The notes below the pieces were generated by a model, which was not told the origin of the DNA, did not search any database, and worked only from the letters and a program-made list of their open reading frames with translations. A program made the position numbers and the translations under genes. DNA of 64,000 nucleotides from Candidatus Poribacteria bacterium (lineage in GTDB: Bacteria > Poribacteria > WGA-4E > WGA-3G). The DNA lies in contig JAJECN010000020.1 of the NCBI GenBank assembly GCA_022821965.1, positions 124,001 through 188,000 of the forward strand, given 5' to 3'. Positions 61,193-64,000 of the stretch are shown here, piece by piece. Numbering within the stretch: position 1 is the stretch's first letter; the number at the start of each line of letters is the position of its first letter.

Positions 61193-62659
61193 ATGCGCGA
61201 GAAAATAACTTCAGGGGCGTTAATAACTTCGTTGGTACTTCACCTTGTCACTGCTTTTGTTGTTGGTATCTATTTTGTCACACAGACCGAGCGGTTTAAA
61301 GACTTGATGGGCATTGACGTACTCCAACCTAAGCAGTCACTGAAACCTAAGGTCGGAAGGGCTGTTGTAAAGTCTGTTGATAAACCGACTGTTCCAACAC
61401 GAAACATTGTCATTGAGCAGATTCAGGTGCCACCACGTTTGGATACTGTGTTTCTCCGTGAGCCAACGTTCCGATCGCAGAAGGTACTTGAGTTTTCATA
61501 CCAAACCGTCAAAGTAAAACCGCCAACGGATCCGAACAGACTGAAAGTGGTTGCGCCGAATTGGGCAGTGCCAACAGATGTAATACATGCTGATTTGCTC
61601 GTGTCAGATGCCCCAGATGCCTTGGCATTCTCCGCTCCTGTGATAACGGTGCCGTCTGCACGTACGAGAAGTATTGTCCGTGGTATCGCAGGATACTTGA
61701 CGGTCACTCTTAAGCATCCACCGGGTCTCTCAATGGTTGATAACGTCGGTGCTGCGCGCGATGCGCTCGGCGATGTTGTCGAAAACATTACCCTTTCCAG
61801 CTATGTCGTACCGCCTCTTCCGAAAGGTGAACCGGGTGGACGTGTCATTGGTAAAGGGAGGGATATCCGAGGTGTATTCCGCTTTGCGCGGATACGGCAC
61901 GATCTTTCTGACTGGTGGGCGGATGCTTCTGCGCTCAACGCATTGACGCAGTGGCTCAACGAGCGAACCAAAATCAAAACCGATATGAACGTTGAAGGTG
62001 GTGCGGTGAAGCTCAACGATGCCAACCTCTTCAAGACGCCGCTTGCCTTTATGACAGGACATGATCCATCACTCATCCGTTCTCGGAAACTCTTCGGGTG
62101 GCGGTACGGTACCGGTAAAATGGATGGCAGTCTCACTGCGTCTGAAGCGGCAGGTCTGCGTCGCTACCTTGTCGAAAAAGGCGGATTCCTCGTCTTTGAC
62201 GACTGTGGTGTGAATGCGCCTATGCAGGCAATGGTTCGCCTCTTTCTCTCACAGATGCGTTACGTCATGCCTGAATATCAAGTTGAGCGGATCTCCAATA
62301 ACCACGAGGTCTACAATAACTTCTATGGGATGGGGGCCCCCCCTGTTGGTTTTGACATCTTCTGGTGGGGCACACGTCCACCGAAACGGAACTACCTCGA
62401 AGGTATCTCTGTCGGTGAGAAATTGTCGGTTATTGTTGTCCGTCGTGATTACATGTGCGCGATGGAGACTGTCAGTTACCCGACGCGGAGTGTTCACTGT
62501 TCACCCGGCGTCTATCGCTTCATGACGAACGTTGTGGTGTATGCGTTGACACACGGTTCTATTTCTGACTACTCCGGTTATGTGCCTGAAGACCTATTAA
62601 TCGAGAAGGAACTTCCGACACGTCCACCTGCCGCTGCGAGGGTCGGCAGTTTTGAGTAG
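61193..62659 (+). CDS. TonB-like N-terminus plus DUF4159 protein, paralogue 2
   Basis: A 488-residue tandem paralogue of the gene at 59423, with the same length and layout (membrane segment about 9-30, Pro/Val-rich neck, C-terminal DUF4159). The C-terminal half is almost identical (GEPGGRVIGKGRD, DWWADASALNALTQWLNERT, IFWWGTRPPKRNYLEGIS). The N-terminal neck has diverged more. GGAGGTAAGGAGGA precedes the ATG. Each copy has its own sigma-54 promoter, so the duplication included the control region. Its function may be linked to an envelope complex, but this is not established. Confidence 0.85.
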   Translation: MREKITSGALITSLVLHLVTAFVVGIYFVTQTERFKDLMGIDVLQPKQSLKPKVGRAVVKSVDKPTVPTRNIVIEQIQVPPRLDTVFLREPTFRSQKVLEFSYQTVKVKPPTDPNRLKVVAPNWAVPTDVIHADLLVSDAPDALAFSAPVITVPSARTRSIVRGIAGYLTVTLKHPPGLSMVDNVGAARDALGDVVENITLSSYVVPPLPKGEPGGRVIGKGRDIRGVFRFARIRHDLSDWWADASALNALTQWLNERTKIKTDMNVEGGAVKLNDANLFKTPLAFMTGHDPSLIRSRKLFGWRYGTGKMDGSLTASEAAGLRRYLVEKGGFLVFDDCGVNAPMQAMVRLFLSQMRYVMPEYQVERISNNHEVYNNFYGMGAPPVGFDIFWWGTRPPKRNYLEGISVGEKLSVIVVRRDYMCAMETVSYPTRSVHCSPGVYRFMTNVVVYALTHGSISDYSGYVPEDLLIEKELPTRPPAAARVGSFE

Positions 62660-62782
62660 CGTTTCTGCAGTGGCAATAATTCCCTTTTTCTGTTGACAAA
62701 AAAGACATATTCCATACAATAGGAGGCATTGTTTCCAGAATCTATTACACTGCTAACTAAATTTATATCAAAGGACCCATAT

Positions 62783-63859
62783 ATGGAAAAAACACATCTA
62801 CTTCAGGCACCACATCTCCACGCGATCGCACGCAATATCTTTGTTGCTGCCGGTGCGTCGCGGCACATTGCAGAAGATGTCGCCGAAATCCTTGTTAACG
62901 CCAACCTCGCTGGACACGATTCACACGGTGTGCTGCGCGTCCCCGCCTATTTAAGGGGTATTGAAGCAGGGCACCTACATCCCGCTGCAGAACCGAAAAT
63001 CCTCGCTGATAGTCCCAATACCTTGTGCCTTGATGCACAACGCGGCTTTGGGCACTACATCTCACGCTGGGCGATCTCTAAAGCCATTGAAAAAGCAAAA
63101 ACTGCGGTTTCCTGCTGTGTAAGTATCAGCAATATTGGACATATCGGACGTTTGGGTGAGTATGCCGAAGCGGCGGCAAAAGCTGGATGTATTGGACTTA
63201 TCAGTGTAGGTTCGGGTGGCAAAGGTGGGGGACCGACGGTACCTTATGGTGGTTCGCAAGGCACTTTCAGCACAAACCCCATAGCTTTGGGTGTGCCAAC
63301 CGGCGACGATAGTCCTTTTATTGTTGACTATGCCACGAGTATGATTGCTGAAGGGAAGATCCAGGTTGCGCGGAGCAAGGGCATTGATTTACCTGAGGGC
63401 TGTATCCTCGATAAAAATGGGATACCGAGCGTCAAGCCCGCTGACTTCTACGATGGCGGTGCGCTGCTGGCATTTGGAAAACATAAGGGCTATGCACTCG
63501 CTATGTTCACTTGCCTCCTCGGAGGATTGGCAGGCACGTTTGATGTAGAAAGCGGCAGAATGGGCGGTACTTTCATGCAAGCGGTTGATGTTAACGCCTT
63601 CACACCGGTCAAGGAATACCAGAAAGGCGTACGTGCCTTCTTAGATGGCATTAAGTCTACGCCTCCGGCTCCCGGTTTCGACGAGGTATTGGTTCCGGGT
63701 GATTTTGAACATCGGTTCCGCACACAACGGTTGGTGGAGGGAATTGAGATACCGGATACTATCTACAATCAACTTCAAGAGTGTGCAGACGAACTCGGCG
63801 TTTCCATCGGTGAGGACACCATTGAAGAGGATGACAAGGCACACTATGGTCCGATTTAG
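62783..63859 (+). CDS. Malate/L-lactate dehydrogenase family oxidoreductase
   Basis: A 358-residue Ldh-family NAD(P)-dependent oxidoreductase. The start at 62783 has AAGGA 8-12 bases upstream. HDSHGVLRVPAYLRGI, SISNIGHIGRLGEYAEAAA and GHKGYAL-type blocks (KHKGYALAMFTCLLGGLAG) are present. A TTGACA/TACAAT pair at 62693-62719 lies upstream but with only a 15-base spacer. It is followed after 90 bases by the start of another gene of the same family. Confidence 0.87.
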   Translation: MEKTHLLQAPHLHAIARNIFVAAGASRHIAEDVAEILVNANLAGHDSHGVLRVPAYLRGIEAGHLHPAAEPKILADSPNTLCLDAQRGFGHYISRWAISKAIEKAKTAVSCCVSISNIGHIGRLGEYAEAAAKAGCIGLISVGSGGKGGGPTVPYGGSQGTFSTNPIALGVPTGDDSPFIVDYATSMIAEGKIQVARSKGIDLPEGCILDKNGIPSVKPADFYDGGALLAFGKHKGYALAMFTCLLGGLAGTFDVESGRMGGTFMQAVDVNAFTPVKEYQKGVRAFLDGIKSTPPAPGFDEVLVPGDFEHRFRTQRLVEGIEIPDTIYNQLQECADELGVSIGEDTIEEDDKAHYGPI

Positions 63860-63861
63860 AA

Positions 63862-63892
63862 ATGATAGTCAGCGGTCAGCAATCAGCAGAGA
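63862..63892. repeat. Heptamer repeat, copy F (half element)
   Basis: Tandem heptamers TAGTCAG, CGGTCAG, CAATCAG directly after the dehydrogenase stop. No complementary arm is visible within the 60 bases before the next start. Confidence 0.5.
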
Positions 63893-63930
63893 GAATGGAA
63901 GACGGGGCACCCGACCTTCCAACTAAACGC

Positions 63931-63949
63931 CGCAAGGAAAATTAGAAAT
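63931..63949 (+). promoter_or_regulatory. Shared 5' leader motif (copy 3)
   Basis: CCGCAAGGAAAATTAGAAAT directly before an ATG. CCGCAAGGAAAATTA is identical to the leader of the 5.0 kb sulfatase (on the minus strand). Confidence 0.5.
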
Positions 63950-64000
63950 ATGAAAAGGCACGTATTTGAAGCTGCACATCTTCAGGCATTTACAAATAAC
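63950..64000 (+). CDS. Start of a second Ldh-family gene (partial)
   Basis: Seventeen codons, MKRHVFEAAHLQAFTNN, running off the right edge. It aligns with the start of the preceding gene (MEKTHLLQAPHLHAIARN), so it is very probably another malate/L-lactate dehydrogenase-family member in tandem. AAGGAAAATT lies upstream of the ATG. Confidence 0.6.
   Translation, partial: MKRHVFEAAHLQAFTNN

Noticed and set aside
62693-62719. TTGACA/TACAAT as a sigma-70 promoter of the Ldh-family gene
   Set aside because: The spacer is only 15 bases, shorter than usual, so it is mentioned in the gene entry but not listed as a feature.

Overview
The window is a 64 kb piece of a bacterial chromosome with intact housekeeping genes and heavy intergenic repeat decoration. 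Gene content points to a Gram-negative, heterotrophic, probably marine or host-associated bacterium. It has outer-membrane proteins (a TonB-dependent receptor and a PorV/PorQ barrel), many lipoproteins, five phytanoyl-CoA-dioxygenase-like (PhyH) proteins, two sulfatases, a galactonate-dehydratase-like enzyme, a glycerate kinase and three malate/L-lactate-dehydrogenase-family genes. Multiple PhyH genes with sulfatases, DUF4159 proteins and PorV/PorQ barrels recall Candidatus Poribacteria. That assignment is from memory of gene content and has not been tested.

Layout. 1-10 kb: the start of a transposase with a hairpin over its ribosome-binding site, a lipoprotein, an ABC-2 permease, and a catabolic block (amidohydrolase, PhyH, glycerate kinase, sulfatase, sugar-acid dehydratase, an orphan HsdR-like protein, a second PhyH and a NIPSNAP protein). 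10-20 kb: a giant HEAT-repeat lipoprotein, a fused glycyl-tRNA synthetase (glyQS), a gene-poor stretch with a dead toxin gene, and a second sulfatase. 20-33 kb: a dead aspartyl protease, hicBA, a PorV/PorQ barrel with a large secreted protein carrying a sorting-type C-terminus, a GT39 glycosyltransferase, a MazF-type toxin module, a 2H phosphoesterase, a DUF4268 protein and a TonB-dependent receptor. 33-43 kb: recO, tRNA-Pro, a phoH-ybeY-corC operon, a lipoprotein pair, an Ldh/PhyH/epimerase group, a decayed gene fragment and an orphan adenine methyltransferase. 43-50 kb: two PhyH genes, an ATP/ADP-translocase-like transporter, an E1-beta subunit with a class III aminotransferase, and argJ. 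50-64 kb: three tRNAs (Gly, Cys, Val), a beta-propeller lipoprotein, thrS, an LpoB/COG3014 lipoprotein pair, a cysteine desulfurase, a HigBA-like toxin-antitoxin island, two tandem DUF4159 proteins and two Ldh-family genes.

The most interesting signal is regulatory. Three genes (the beta-propeller lipoprotein and both DUF4159 paralogues) are preceded by near-consensus sigma-54 -24/-12 promoters. Each promoter also has paired GTGCA/GTTCA boxes. The proximal box ends 51-52 bases upstream of the -24 element in all three, and the two boxes of a pair are 11, 22 or 31 bases apart. This suggests a small sigma-54 regulon with a dedicated enhancer-binding protein encoded outside the window.

Other notable structure includes hairpin-forming arrays of a degenerate heptamer at six intergenic sites, one of which seems to supply the last codons of glyQS. 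One PhyH protein has H-G-G where H-x-D is expected. One 5' leader motif is shared by three unrelated genes.
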